A stretch of DNA of 64,000 nucleotides from Nitrospira sp. (GTDB lineage Bacteria > Nitrospirota > Nitrospiria > Nitrospirales > Nitrospiraceae). Positions within the stretch are counted from its first letter, which is position 1, and each line of letters opens with the position of its first letter. The stretch lies in NCBI GenBank assembly GCA_029194665.1, contig JARFXO010000003.1, forward strand, positions 682,001 to 746,000, in the 5' to 3' direction. This document shows positions 25,430 to 35,075 of the stretch, piece by piece. The position numbers and the translations under genes are program-made. The notes below the pieces were generated by a model. It was not told the DNA's origin. It was given only the letters and a program-made list of their open reading frames with translations, and ran no database searches.

Positions 25430-27955
25430 ATGTCCACACTTCCAATAGAAGATGTCCTGCCGTTAATCTGCCGAGCATTGGAAGCAGGCCCGAATGTATT
25501 GCTGACCGCGCCTCCAGGAGCTGGCAAGACCACTCGTGTCCCCTTGGCGCTCCTGAACGAGCCCTGGTTGTCGGGTAAAAAACTCTTGCTGCTCGAACCC
25601 CGGCGGCTCGCCGCGCGAGCCGCCGCTCGTCGCATGGCGGAAGAGTTGCACGAACAGGTCGGGGAGACCGTCGGTTATAGGATGCGTCTCGAAACCAAGA
25701 TCGGACCGACGACAAAAATCGAGGTGGTGACAGAGGGAGTGCTGACAAGGCTGCTCCAACAAGACCCATCGCTGGAGGCCTATGGCATCGTGTTGTTCGA
25801 CGAGTTCCACGAACGAAGCCTGCAAGCGGACATGGGACTTGCCCTGTGCCTCGAAGCTCAACGCCTCTTCCGCCTAGACCTTCGTCTCTTCATCATGTCG
25901 GCCACTCTGGACTGCGGTCCGATTGCCGAACTGTTGGATCGAGCTCCACTCATCACGTGCGCCGGCCGGATGTTTCCGGTCGAGACTCAGTACCTTGATC
26001 AGCCTCTTACCGGACGGCTCGACGTGGCCGTGTCGCAACGCATCCGGCAATCACTCATAAAAGATCACGGTAGTCTGTTAGTCTTCCTCCCGGGGATGGC
26101 AGACATTCGCCGAGTCGAGCGACTCCTGATCGACTCCAACCTTGACCATTCCGTACAGATTGCGCCGCTGCACGGCGATCTTCCTCAGGACATGCAAGAT
26201 GCAGCGATTCGACCGACAGCGCTCGGACGGAGAAAGGTCGTACTTGCCACCTCCATCGCCGAAACCAGTCTGACGATCGACGGTATCCGCGTGGTGATCG
26301 ATGCAGGCCTGGTACGTATCCCACGGTACGATCCTCGCTCCGGTCTGACTCGATTGGAGACCATTCGTGTCACAAAAGATTCTGCTGAACAGCGCCGCGG
26401 CAGAGCCGGACGACTTGAAGCGGGCATGTGTTACCGGATGTGGACCGGAAAAGAACAGGCTCTGCTTGCTCCCCGTCGTCCACCGGAAATTCTCGATGCA
26501 GATCTCACTTCCCTCATGCTCGATCTTGCCCAGTGGGGCGTACAAGATCCGGCGGAACTGTCGTGGCTCACTCCGCCACCTGCCGGTGCGGTCGCTCAGG
26601 CCAGAGATCTACTGATCCAACTCGGAGCCTTCACTGCCGATGGCCGACCGACCGACCATGCTCGACGAATGGCCGACCTTCCGCTGCACCCCCGCCTCGC
26701 GCACATGATACTCCGGGCAGTGCCATCGGGTCTTGCTGATCTCGCTTGCGAGGTGGCGGCGCTCTTGAGTGAACGCGACATTCTTCATGGACCACGCGAA
26801 CGACAGAACGCCGACCTGCGGATCAGGATGGATGTTCTGCGGGGTCAGTACGATTCCATTGGTCTGGTGGTGAATCGAGCCGCGGTTGACCGAGTGAGGC
26901 GAACTGCTCACCTATGGCGGAGGCGGCTCAGCAATGACTCATCCCATGGGTCGGAAGACAAGGGATACGATCGTTCAAGCTCGGTCGGGCGCTTGGTTGC
27001 ACTGGCTTACCCTGATCGAATTGCGCGGCGGCAGGCGGATCGTGCAGGGCACTACCGCCTTGTGAATGGCAGAGGCGCACGATTTAGGACCGCCGATTCC
27101 TTGGCCGTCGAACCCTTCTTGGTGATTGCCGACCTGGATGGGGGCGATCAGTGGTCCGAGATCAATCTCGCTGTTCCGATCACATTGCAAGATATTGAAT
27201 CGCTTTACCATGATCGGCTGGTTGAAGAAGAAGAGATCGCATGGGATGACGCCCTCAACGCGGTACGAGCCGTACGCCGCCGACGACTCGGAGCGATGAT
27301 TCTTGTAGAAGATGCCGTCTCGTCGCCCGATACAAATAAAATAAGAGACGCCATCTTACAAGGAATACGTAAATCTTATCTTGACGTAATATCATTCGGC
27401 CATCTGCTTCAACAGTGGCGCGCCCGCGTCATGTGGCTGAGACGTATTGATGGTTCTCAATCAGGATGGCCCGACCTTTCCGACGAGGCACTGCTTCAGA
27501 CATTGGATCAGTGGCTTGGTCCTTACGTGACCGGCATCACCACCCTCGATCGAGTGAAACGACTCGATCTGACCGCACCGCTCCATGCCTTACTGACGCA
27601 CGAACAACAGCGTCGTCTTGACCGTCTGGCTCCCACCCATATCCTTGTTCCGAGCGGCTCCCGCCTTCCACTCGATTACGAGCAAACCGAGTTCCCAGTG
27701 TTGGCGGTGCGTCTCCAAGAAATGTTTGGTTGCAAGGACACGCCGCGCGTAGCGGACGGAAAGATTCCTGTGATCTTGCATCTCCTGTCGCCCGCCAAAC
27801 GGCCGGTGCAGGTGACACAAGATCTGGATGGATTTTGGAAGAGAGGGTATCAGGATGTCCGGAAAGAATTACGCGGCCGGTATCCCAAGCACCATTGGCC
27901 TGAAGATCCTACAGGTGCTGCGCCAACCGCCAGGGCAAAGCAAAGAAACCGCTAG
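25430..27955 (+). CDS. hrpB: ATP-dependent helicase HrpB
   Basis: 841 residues, as usual for HrpB. Motifs: Walker A APPGAGKTTRVPLALL (motif I), DEFHERS (DEAH-type motif II), SATLD (III), VLATSIAETSLTIDG (V) and QRRGRAGRLEAG (VI). A helicase-associated region and the HrpB C-terminal domain (LPLDYEQTEFPVLAVRLQEMFG, then WKRGYQDVRKELRGRYPKHHWPEDP) follow. It is a DExH-box helicase of uncertain RNA substrate in bacteria. Confidence 0.95.
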   Translation: MSTLPIEDVLPLICRALEAGPNVLLTAPPGAGKTTRVPLALLNEPWLSGKKLLLLEPRRLAARAAARRMAEELHEQVGETVGYRMRLETKIGPTTKIEVVTEGVLTRLLQQDPSLEAYGIVLFDEFHERSLQADMGLALCLEAQRLFRLDLRLFIMSATLDCGPIAELLDRAPLITCAGRMFPVETQYLDQPLTGRLDVAVSQRIRQSLIKDHGSLLVFLPGMADIRRVERLLIDSNLDHSVQIAPLHGDLPQDMQDAAIRPTALGRRKVVLATSIAETSLTIDGIRVVIDAGLVRIPRYDPRSGLTRLETIRVTKDSAEQRRGRAGRLEAGMCYRMWTGKEQALLAPRRPPEILDADLTSLMLDLAQWGVQDPAELSWLTPPPAGAVAQARDLLIQLGAFTADGRPTDHARRMADLPLHPRLAHMILRAVPSGLADLACEVAALLSERDILHGPRERQNADLRIRMDVLRGQYDSIGLVVNRAAVDRVRRTAHLWRRRLSNDSSHGSEDKGYDRSSSVGRLVALAYPDRIARRQADRAGHYRLVNGRGARFRTADSLAVEPFLVIADLDGGDQWSEINLAVPITLQDIESLYHDRLVEEEEIAWDDALNAVRAVRRRRLGAMILVEDAVSSPDTNKIRDAILQGIRKSYLDVISFGHLLQQWRARVMWLRRIDGSQSGWPDLSDEALLQTLDQWLGPYVTGITTLDRVKRLDLTAPLHALLTHEQQRRLDRLAPTHILVPSGSRLPLDYEQTEFPVLAVRLQEMFGCKDTPRVADGKIPVILHLLSPAKRPVQVTQDLDGFWKRGYQDVRKELRGRYPKHHWPEDPTGAAPTARAKQRNR

Positions 27956-28081
27956 GGTTCTTCCTTGTGGCTTGTTCTGTGTGGAGAGGGTACACAGAAC
28001 ACAATCTCCTTCTCAGCGAATAGGGGACCTATGTCGTCACGTCACCGGTTAGAGAAAGAGCTTACTCAGGAAGTAGATGAA

Positions 28082-28303
28082 ATGGATATAAAGGGGATCG
28101 TCGTTGCGCTCGCATTCCTCGTGATCGTCGGTATGTTTGCCGGAGGCCGAGACGCTCACAGTGTGAGCGACGATCGACAATCTCTGTCGGCTTCCGCGCA
28201 AAGTGCTCCGACCTTGACCATGGAGAAGCCAGAGACTCTACAACAGCCGGACGACGACACTGACCTCTCCGATACATCGCACGGGCTCAATACCTTCCGC
28301 TGA
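28082..28303 (+). CDS. Small single-pass membrane protein
   Basis: 73 residues from the ATG with AGGAAG 8 nt upstream; ATG 28031 would add 17 residues and has a closer, weaker site. One membrane helix (about residues 3-20, IKGIVVALAFLVIVGMF) is followed by a polar, Ser/Gln/Asp-rich tail. No family recognised. It follows hrpB by 126 bp in the same direction. Confidence 0.5.
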   Translation: MDIKGIVVALAFLVIVGMFAGGRDAHSVSDDRQSLSASAQSAPTLTMEKPETLQQPDDDTDLSDTSHGLNTFR

Positions 28304-28397
28304 ATTCCTTGTCAGCCCACCACTCCGCCACCTCGTATGTGAACTGAGAGACTTTGAGTAAGGTGATTGCCTATCTTGTACTTACCGTGATCTTCGG

Positions 28398-28403
28398 TAC
28401 AAT
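28398..28403 (+). promoter_or_regulatory. Possible -10 box TACAAT
   Basis: TACAAT is preceded 16 nt earlier by TTGTAC, a poor -35 box. A start of transcription near 28410 would leave almost no leader before the OB-fold gene's ATG at 28415, so the transcript would be nearly leaderless. Weak call. Confidence 0.25.
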
Positions 28404-28414
28404 ACGTCGCGATT

Positions 28415-28822
28415 ATGGCAAGCAAAACTCTAGTTCATTGGTGGTGCAGACTCCCGGCACCAGTAGCTATTCTTGTGAGCTTACTGTTCGCACCTCTTGC
28501 CGGCGCCAACTTGCTCGAAATGGCCGATCTCGTGGCCCATCCCGAAGTGTATGATCATAAAACTGTGGTGGTGATCGGTTCGGTGAAGGATGTGCACCTG
28601 GTCTTTGATCAGAAAGGTGAACCGACCTTCAGGTTTCTACTGGCCGACGACGACGGCACGCTTAAAGTGACCAGCCGAATCCAAGTGCAGAATGGGGATC
28701 AGGTCATTGTCGAAGGTACGTTTACCCGGCGCCGACAAGGCGGCCGCCTCACCGTGTATAACGAAGTGAATGCATTCACCGTGCGTCCCCTCAATCAGTT
28801 CAACTCCGACTTAATAGGATAA
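28415..28822 (+). CDS. Exported OB-fold protein
   Basis: 135 residues with a signal peptide (cleavage near PLAGA-NLL, about residue 31). The mature domain opens with LLEMADLVAHPEVYDHKTVVVIG, then alternating beta strands with DGTLKVTSRIQVQNGDQVIVEGTFTRRR. This is the strand pattern of periplasmic OB-fold proteins (YgiW/tRNA-anticodon-like). It may bind a small ligand or nucleic acid; nothing fixes the function. It converges on a DUF1232 gene. Confidence 0.65.
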   Translation: MASKTLVHWWCRLPAPVAILVSLLFAPLAGANLLEMADLVAHPEVYDHKTVVVIGSVKDVHLVFDQKGEPTFRFLLADDDGTLKVTSRIQVQNGDQVIVEGTFTRRRQGGRLTVYNEVNAFTVRPLNQFNSDLIG

Positions 28823-28939
28823 GCACCATCAGGGCCCCTCTCAACCGACTGCTCACTCCTTTGGTAGTGATCGGGACAGGAGGCCATAATGTCACCGACT
28901 TTGACCGTTGGTCGTCGGATTAACGATCATGTGAAGCCA

Positions 28940-29245
28940 TCACATCTTGACGCGGCTCTGCTCCCAGGCGCGAAATGCCGCTAAGTCCTGTGCCATGCTG
29001 TGCAGGAGGAAAGCCAGCACCGCCGCATCATCGATCAAGCCGATACCGGGAATAAAGTCCGGCATGAGATCGACCGGACTTAATACATAAATCAGTGCGG
29101 CAACCAGCCAGGCCATCGTGCGTGCGGACAGGCCCCGATAGCTGCCGTCCTTCCAAGCTTTCAGGAGTCTAAACAAGAGCGGAAGATCTCCACAGAGGCG
29201 ACCGATCATGCGTGATAACTCAAAGAACCTCGTCGATACCTTCAT
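28940..29245 (-). CDS. DUF1232 (YkvA-type) small membrane protein
   Basis: 101 residues starting at the ATG preceded by AGGAGGTGAGC; a longer frame reaching 29524 has no such site and overlaps the RuBisCO-like gene. The signature is the hydrophobic segment WLVAALIYVLSPVDLMPDFI followed by PGIGLIDDAAVLAFLL, typical of YkvA/DUF1232 proteins. Their function is unknown. It lies downstream of the RuBisCO-like gene in the same direction. Confidence 0.85.
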   Translation of the reverse strand: MKVSTRFFELSRMIGRLCGDLPLLFRLLKAWKDGSYRGLSARTMAWLVAALIYVLSPVDLMPDFIPGIGLIDDAAVLAFLLHSMAQDLAAFRAWEQSRVKM

Positions 29246-29355
29246 GCTCACCTCCTGACGACCGGGCCTCTGCCACATGTACCCGATGCGATGTAGGATA
29301 CCAAGAGACATTGATTTCAGAAAACCCTGTCCGGCCGGGAGAGTTGAAATCATTT

Positions 29356-30480
29356 TCACAGAGCACGATGAAACTCCTTCATTGCTGCCACGACACCTCC
29401 AGGGAATTGTTGGACACGACTCCCCAAGATAAAGATCGTCTCCTGGCCTAACGCTGAACCCAACTCGACCAGACGCTCCGGGCCGATGCGTCCACCGATC
29501 GCTGGCATCATCGATCTGAGGCAACCCCAGGACCGCCGACAGTGCTCCGCTATCGAGACACAGTCTTGTTGCGACATGGGATAGTCGAAACCGAAGGCCG
29601 GATAAATACTCAGGTCCGAGCCGACCAATCGAGGCAGCAGCCCATAGACGACAGGAGAAGCGAGCCCACCTCTGCCCCGATCGACAGAGGTTCCGAGCAT
29701 GGCAGGATGACTCGCGATCGGCAGAGCAATCTCGTTGTCCGACCGAAGAGATCTCAAGGCGTCCCAGCCGGTCAAGCCGGGCGCTACCAAGAGACCTGTC
29801 ACACCCAGGCTCCTTGCTTGTGCTGCGCGCCGACGCATCCGATCCAACGATCCACTGATGTGCGCAAAATACAGGCAGGGTCTTCCTCGACGCGTGCTGG
29901 CTTGGGCGATGGTTTCGGCACAGCGACCGGCTCGTTCCTCAAAGCGGCACCACTGTTGATCGACCAGGCTTTGGTCGTCCTTGATCAAATCAACTCCGCC
30001 CTCGACAAATTGAACGGCCAATTCGGCAAGTTCACAGGGGTTGCGGCCTAACGGCTTCAGGACCGCGCAGAGGAGTGAGCGACGGGAAGCACCGACCGCC
30101 TGCCTAAGTCCGTCGATTCCAAATCGTGGTCCAGGCCACGAGGAAAGCAATCCGCTCGTCATCGCGAACGACAGCAACGTGACGTCTCCACGAAGGCTGC
30201 TTGTCCCAAACAAGACATTGAGTAAATCACTGCATTCGCCGCTGAGCAGATCGCCGCCGAAGCGAATAGTGGCTTGATATCGACCTCCGGCAGTTGCCTT
30301 CAGATCCTCTACCCGACCTAGAATCGTCGATTGAAGCGAAGGTGAAAGGAGATCGCTCTCGGCTTCAATGGTCTGATCACAACAGATACGCTCCGCCGTT
30401 CTTCGAGCCAACGCTTCCGGCCCATCGATCTCGTAGATCGCCGTGAGATTCTCCGAGGCATCAGGGGTTGTGGTACTCAT
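29356..30480 (-). CDS. RuBisCO-like protein (form IV)
   Basis: 374 residues, shorter than true RuBisCO large subunit. The beta/alpha barrel region is recognisable: AVLKPLGRNPCELAELA (K142 at the place of Lys175), GGVDLIKDDQ (K167 corresponds to the carbamylated Lys201 and D169 to Asp203), then HISGSLDRM, LPIASHPAML and SDLSIYPAFGFDYPMS. The third Mg ligand, Glu204, is Gln170 here, and the loop-6 lysine region is not conserved. It therefore should not fix CO2; relatives act as enolases, isomerases or decarboxylases on phosphorylated sugars and thiosugars (MtnW, OiaC/OiaX groups). The start codon overlaps the stop of the OPT transporter by 4 bp. Confidence 0.85.
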   Translation of the reverse strand: MSTTTPDASENLTAIYEIDGPEALARRTAERICCDQTIEAESDLLSPSLQSTILGRVEDLKATAGGRYQATIRFGGDLLSGECSDLLNVLFGTSSLRGDVTLLSFAMTSGLLSSWPGPRFGIDGLRQAVGASRRSLLCAVLKPLGRNPCELAELAVQFVEGGVDLIKDDQSLVDQQWCRFEERAGRCAETIAQASTRRGRPCLYFAHISGSLDRMRRRAAQARSLGVTGLLVAPGLTGWDALRSLRSDNEIALPIASHPAMLGTSVDRGRGGLASPVVYGLLPRLVGSDLSIYPAFGFDYPMSQQDCVSIAEHCRRSWGCLRSMMPAIGGRIGPERLVELGSALGQETIFILGSRVQQFPGGVVAAMKEFHRAL

Positions 30481-32498
30481 GACTGCGTCTCACCCGATGA
30501 GTTATCCTGCGACGGCGCTTCGGCCGAGGACGTCGGAGTGGTCCGGTCACGCCCTACCACAATCCTATAAAGCGCGAATCCCGCGACTGCCACGATCGCA
30601 AGACCGGGCCACCCCCCGAACGGAGGAGCGGCAAAAATCGTAAATGGATCGGCGCTGAAGCCGGGCCATAGGGCGGCGAGCGCGATCGGCATCGCGAGCA
30701 TGATCCCCATCAAGGCTTCGCCGGTAATCAATCCAGCGGCAAAGAGCAATCCTCTCTGCAGCGCCTCTTGCCCTCCACTAATGCGCCTATGTGCCAAGGT
30801 CGCAATCACGCCACCCACAAAAATGGTTGCTGAAAGTTTCAGCGGCAGGTAGATCCCGAGTGCCACAGCAAGCACGGGTAATCTCAACGAACTGCCACGT
30901 TGTTCTTGCCGTCGATCTGCCAGAATGATCAGAACCCCGATTACCGCCCCCACTCCTACAAGAGACCAAGGCAAGCCAGCTCCAAACACACTCTTGGTCA
31001 GGTTGGCCATCAATGTGGCCTGTGGCGCACTGAGAGGATGTGGATGGCTGCTCGTCGGTTCGGCGATCCCGTACTTGGCCTGGAGGAGCGACAGAACCGG
31101 CACGAGGACCAGGGCACCTGTCAGTACCCCGACGACTTGCATGACTTGTTGTTTCCATGGTGTCGCCCCGACCAGCTGACCTGTCTTGAGATCTTGGAGA
31201 TTGTCGCCGCCCATCGCGGCAGCGCAGCAGACGACTGCTCCAATCACCAATGCTGCCGCCGGACCAGCGGGATGTCCAGCTCCCATGAAGAACACGAGCA
31301 GCAGTGCGGCGACCATAATGGTGGCAATCGTCACGCCTGAAACAGGGTTACTTGAACTTCCGACCATCCCAGCCATATAGGCGGCGACCGACGAGAAGAG
31401 AAATGCGGCAAGTGTCATCACAATCGTCATCAATAACCCGAGAAGGAAATTGTCCACGACCGTCGAATAGATCCATGCCATCGGCAGGAGCGACAGGACA
31501 AATGGCACGACGATCCACAGGAATGATGCATCCTGTTCCGTCCGTAGCAGGCCTGCCGTATCACTTGGTGTCCCGGATGCACGATAACTTGCTCGGAGCG
31601 TCATGAGACTCTTCCAGACCGGCTCACGCAATTTGGTGAGCGTCCACAGCCCTCCGGTGAGCATCGCTCCGATGCCGACATATCGAATCTGCCCGCTCCA
31701 AATCGACATCGCCGCCGCCAGTCCCGTCCGATCGGTTGGTAGCCCATGGACAAATCCATAAGCAGGCATCAGGACCACCCATCCGATGACTCCTCCAAGG
31801 AAGACCACCGCAGCCGTCTGGAGACCGATGATAAATCCAACTGCAAGAAGCGCCGGCGAAAGGTTAAGGCCCGCGTAGAGCACGGTGCGCCCAATCTGGA
31901 TGGTCCCTTCCAGCGACTCAGTCCATATTCGCAGGCCGCTCTCGCCGAACTTCGCCAAGCTACCGAGAAGCGCAGCCGACAACAGAGACTGAAAGCCCCT
32001 TGTTGATTCGCATGACCCGGCTTCACTCCGTTCCGCTGCCCCGACCTTGAGAACTTCCGCCGTCGCCACTCCCTCAGGAAACCGCAAGCGAGCCGTCACG
32101 ATCAGCGCCCGCCGCAGCGGGATCGTAAACAGCACGCCGAGCAACCCGCCGACCACAGCGATGGAGACGGTCTGCCAGTAATCAAACTCAGTCCAATACC
32201 CGACCAGCAGGAGCGCAGGAATCGTGAAAATGACGCCGGCCGCCAACGCTTCACCGGATGACGCTGCTGTTTGAACGATGTTGTTTTCGAGAACATTCGA
32301 TTCACGAAACAACCGCAAGATCGCCATGGAAGCGACTGCCGCAGGGATAGAGGCGGACACCGTCATGCCGGCAAACAAGCCTAGATAGGCATTGGCAGCT
32401 GCCAAGACCGCTGCCAGGATAACCGACAACAGGACTGCTTTAACGGTGATCTCAGGGAGTGTGACGGTGGCAGGAACGAGAGGCTGAGAATCCTTCAT
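30477..32498 (-). CDS. OPT-family oligopeptide/metal transporter
   Basis: 673 residues from the ATG with AAGGG 9 nt upstream; a frame extending to 32693 adds a non-hydrophobic leader that overlaps deaD. About 14-16 membrane segments fill the protein. The family stretches include LPEITVKAVLLSVILAAVLA, NAYLGLFAGMTVSASIPAAV, NIVQTAASSGEALAAG and FPEGVATAEVLK; the last two are hallmark OPT sequences. Substrates in the family are oligopeptides or metal chelates. It is followed with a 4-bp overlap by the RuBisCO-like gene, an unusual pairing. Confidence 0.9.
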   Translation of the reverse strand: MKDSQPLVPATVTLPEITVKAVLLSVILAAVLAAANAYLGLFAGMTVSASIPAAVASMAILRLFRESNVLENNIVQTAASSGEALAAGVIFTIPALLLVGYWTEFDYWQTVSIAVVGGLLGVLFTIPLRRALIVTARLRFPEGVATAEVLKVGAAERSEAGSCESTRGFQSLLSAALLGSLAKFGESGLRIWTESLEGTIQIGRTVLYAGLNLSPALLAVGFIIGLQTAAVVFLGGVIGWVVLMPAYGFVHGLPTDRTGLAAAMSIWSGQIRYVGIGAMLTGGLWTLTKLREPVWKSLMTLRASYRASGTPSDTAGLLRTEQDASFLWIVVPFVLSLLPMAWIYSTVVDNFLLGLLMTIVMTLAAFLFSSVAAYMAGMVGSSSNPVSGVTIATIMVAALLLVFFMGAGHPAGPAAALVIGAVVCCAAAMGGDNLQDLKTGQLVGATPWKQQVMQVVGVLTGALVLVPVLSLLQAKYGIAEPTSSHPHPLSAPQATLMANLTKSVFGAGLPWSLVGVGAVIGVLIILADRRQEQRGSSLRLPVLAVALGIYLPLKLSATIFVGGVIATLAHRRISGGQEALQRGLLFAAGLITGEALMGIMLAMPIALAALWPGFSADPFTIFAAPPFGGWPGLAIVAVAGFALYRIVVGRDRTTPTSSAEAPSQDNSSGETQS

Positions 32499-32526
32499 GA
32501 TAGTCAGCCCTTCGTGATCGGACAAG

Positions 32527-34293
32527 CTACTCTCGAAACAGTCGTACGGACACAGTGCGGCCCTTGATGCGAGCGCGGCCAAGTGTTTTGATAATGTCTG
32601 AGGCCATAGATGCCGGTACATCAACGATGGAAAACCGATCTTCGATTTCGATGGCACCGATGAGGCTGGAATTGACCCTCGCCTCGTTGGCAATCGCCCC
32701 CACTAAATCGCCTGGTCTGATGCCTGCCGCTCGCCCTACGCCTACATACACCCGCGCCATCTCAACCGTTCGCCCGCCCTGCCGTGACCTTCCTGTCGGA
32801 GGACGGTCTGGTCCAGCCGATCTATGAACCGGACCACTCGAATGCCTTGTATCCCGAATCAGCCGTCCAAATTCCGGTTGCCTGACAGGTACGGCAGGGA
32901 TCTCCTGCTCCTGACGTTCGCCACCTTGCGCGCGAATCAGTAGCTTCAACGCCGCTGCCGCCACCTCTGCCGGTGGGTGGGCGGAGAGCCTCTCGACGAG
33001 AGGCTTGAACGCATCCAACTGGCCATCGCGTAACACCTGCTCAACTGTACCTTGCACGCGATCCAACTGCTTGGCACGAAGATCTGCCACGCTCGGGACC
33101 GGCAGAATGGTGACCCGAGCCTTCGTGTGTTGTTCGATTGCCCGTAGGAGACGCTGTTCACGAGGGTCGAGAATGGTGATCGCCGCACCCTCCCGGCCGG
33201 CCCGTCCGGTCCGGCCGATCCGATGGACATACACTTCAGCGGAGGACGGAAGGTCGTAGTTGATGACGTGGGATACCTGCGGAATATCCAGCCCGCGCGC
33301 CGCCACATCAGTCGCCACAAGCAATTCGGTTTGCCCGGCCTTGAACGCCTGCATGACACGGTCACGCTGCCCCTGACTCATGCCGCCGTGAATGGCCTCA
33401 GCTCGATGACCACGGCCCGCCAACATGGCCGTCACTTCATCGACCTCCAGTCTGGTTCTGCAGAAGACCAGTGCGGAGTTCGCGCCTGCCACCTCGACCA
33501 CACGGGCAAGCGCCGCCGCCCGATGAGATCTCGCGACGATATAGGCCGTCTGCTGGACCCGTGGAGCCGTGCCGGCCTTGACCGGTTCTTTGGCAATGGT
33601 GATCTCGATCGCGTCCTGCAGATGCCGATGGGCGATCGCGCGGATTCTTGGAGGGATGGTCGCCGAAAACAAGGCAGTCTGTTTGATCTTGGGCGTCCCG
33701 GCCAGGATCGCCTCCAGATCCTCCGCAAATCCCATGTCGAGCATTTCGTCTGCTTCGTCCAAGACGACGATCCGCACCTCCTGCAGTTTCAGCGTGCCAC
33801 GGCGAATATGATCCAGTGCGCGACCAGGTGTGGCGACGACCACGTCGACTCCCCGCTTCAGCCTGTGCAACTGAGGACCGATAGCCTGCCCACCATACAC
33901 CGGCAGCACGCTCACTCGTAATTCCTTTCCGTACCGCTGCACCGCTTCCCCGACTTGAATCGCCAACTCGCGGGTCGGTACGAGCACAAGCGCAGACGGG
34001 CATGCCCTCGCTGCATGACTGATGGACTGCAGCATCGGCAATGCGAAGGCCGCGGTCTTACCGGTGCCGGTCGCAGCCTGTCCAAGCAAATCTCGTCCTG
34101 CCAAGAGCGGAGGAATCGCTTCGCGCTGGATGGGAGTAGGTTCTTCGTAACCCAGCGTTTCCAATGTCGCGAGTAGCGGTGCTTCAAGGCCTAAGGCGGC
34201 GAAGCCTGGTGAAAATCCCGTTACGGTGGGGGTAGCGGACTCTGAGGACGGGCCATGCTTCATATGGTACTCAGCGGCATTTCTGTTTGCCAT
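32527..34293 (-). CDS. deaD: DEAD-box RNA helicase with DbpA-type RNA-binding domain
   Basis: 588 residues. Q motif (GYEEPTPIQREAIP), Walker A AATGTGKTAAFALP, DEADEMLDMGF, SATIP, and HRIGRTGRAGREG are all present. After the helicase core come a linker rich in Arg/Gln/Gly and a C-terminal RNA-recognition-like DbpA domain (residues about 515-588, ARVYVGVGRAAGIRPGDLVG). It remodels structured RNA in ribosome assembly or cold adaptation. The ATG at 34263 is an alternative start; neither site has a good Shine-Dalgarno sequence. Confidence 0.92.
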   Translation of the reverse strand: MANRNAAEYHMKHGPSSESATPTVTGFSPGFAALGLEAPLLATLETLGYEEPTPIQREAIPPLLAGRDLLGQAATGTGKTAAFALPMLQSISHAARACPSALVLVPTRELAIQVGEAVQRYGKELRVSVLPVYGGQAIGPQLHRLKRGVDVVVATPGRALDHIRRGTLKLQEVRIVVLDEADEMLDMGFAEDLEAILAGTPKIKQTALFSATIPPRIRAIAHRHLQDAIEITIAKEPVKAGTAPRVQQTAYIVARSHRAAALARVVEVAGANSALVFCRTRLEVDEVTAMLAGRGHRAEAIHGGMSQGQRDRVMQAFKAGQTELLVATDVAARGLDIPQVSHVINYDLPSSAEVYVHRIGRTGRAGREGAAITILDPREQRLLRAIEQHTKARVTILPVPSVADLRAKQLDRVQGTVEQVLRDGQLDAFKPLVERLSAHPPAEVAAAALKLLIRAQGGERQEQEIPAVPVRQPEFGRLIRDTRHSSGPVHRSAGPDRPPTGRSRQGGRTVEMARVYVGVGRAAGIRPGDLVGAIANEARVNSSLIGAIEIEDRFSIVDVPASMASDIIKTLGRARIKGRTVSVRLFRE

Positions 34294-34511
34294 GATCGTG
34301 GGATCGTGGAGCGTATGGAACGACGACTCACGGGAGGCTGGATGTTACGTTGAATGGGGCGGTAACGCAAGATCTGGTGAGAGCCGATCCTCAGGGATCA
34401 TCGCAAGACAGATCGGTAGGCACCAGCGGTTTGAATCACGTGCCGAAGGGGAGATCGATTCTCAGTCTGTTGGATAGGAATCACGCGGTCCAAGAGGATG
34501 CCCCCGCACCT

Positions 34512-34545
34512 TGAGTGGACAGGGCGTTCGGCACCTGTCCGCTCA
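34512..34545 (-). terminator. 12-bp hairpin, possible terminator
   Basis: TGAGTGGACAGG (34512-34523) pairs with CCTGTCCGCTCA (34534-34545), one G/U-type mismatch, loop 10 nt. It sits after the stop of the 106-residue gene on the minus strand and before deaD. No U-tract is seen, so it may be a protein-dependent terminator or an mRNA stem. Confidence 0.35.
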
Positions 34546-34585
34546 CAGATGTACGGCGACGTAATCGGACAGCGACTTGTTGCTG

Positions 34586-34906
34586 CTATAGCTTCGCCAG
34601 CGTCAATGCGCGTATCGGAATCAACCGGTCCTCTGTTGGAATAAGAAACATGACCTGCGCGAGCGCTCGGTAACTCGCCTCCAATTCACGGCACCGAGTT
34701 ACGAATCGACCGGAGGACAACCGGGGGAAATAATCGCGGTGGCGCTCGTAAAAGCGAGCCCGGCGCCCCCAACGCTCCGCCTTGAAGATACACAACCGAG
34801 TGACCAATTCCAAAAGATGATTGGGTGACAACCGCTTAGGTCCCCGTCTCGCCGGAGCAGGAATTACGAATGTAGGTACGGTCAGTTCCTTTGATACTTC
34901 TTTCAT
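34586..34906 (-). CDS. Hypothetical basic protein
   Basis: 106 residues, strongly basic, from an ATG with AAGGAGGG 4-5 nt upstream, which argues that it is real. It is helical and Arg-rich (RRGPKRLSPNHLLELV, ERWGRRARFYERHRDYFPRL), with no membrane segment. No family recognised. It stands alone between deaD and a membrane-protein gene, with the 292 bp toward deaD empty apart from one hairpin. Confidence 0.55.
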   Translation of the reverse strand: MKEVSKELTVPTFVIPAPARRGPKRLSPNHLLELVTRLCIFKAERWGRRARFYERHRDYFPRLSSGRFVTRCRELEASYRALAQVMFLIPTEDRLIPIRALTLAKL

Positions 34907-35075
34907 CGTGCCCTCCTTGTGCCTGATCCATCGTCTCAAGCGCCATGGCTCATGCGCCGTGCCAGGTTACAGTTTCAGCTCATCCTAACATACCTAGGTA
35001 ATCACGGAACATGAGAAGACCATTAGAGATAGATGAAAACCTTTTCATACAGGTTACGAGTCACACAACTGATCC

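Noticed and set aside
29246..29524. N-terminal extension of the DUF1232 protein
   Set aside because: The extension has no family match and overlaps the RuBisCO-like gene; AGGAGG sits before the internal ATG.
29356..30480. True CO2-fixing RuBisCO
   Set aside because: The protein is about 100 residues short, Glu204 is replaced by Gln, and the loop-6 lysine is not seen, so form IV is the only supportable call.
34226..34477. 83-codon plus-strand frame opposite the start of deaD
   Set aside because: Mostly antisense to deaD and its leader, with no similarity and no ribosome-binding site.
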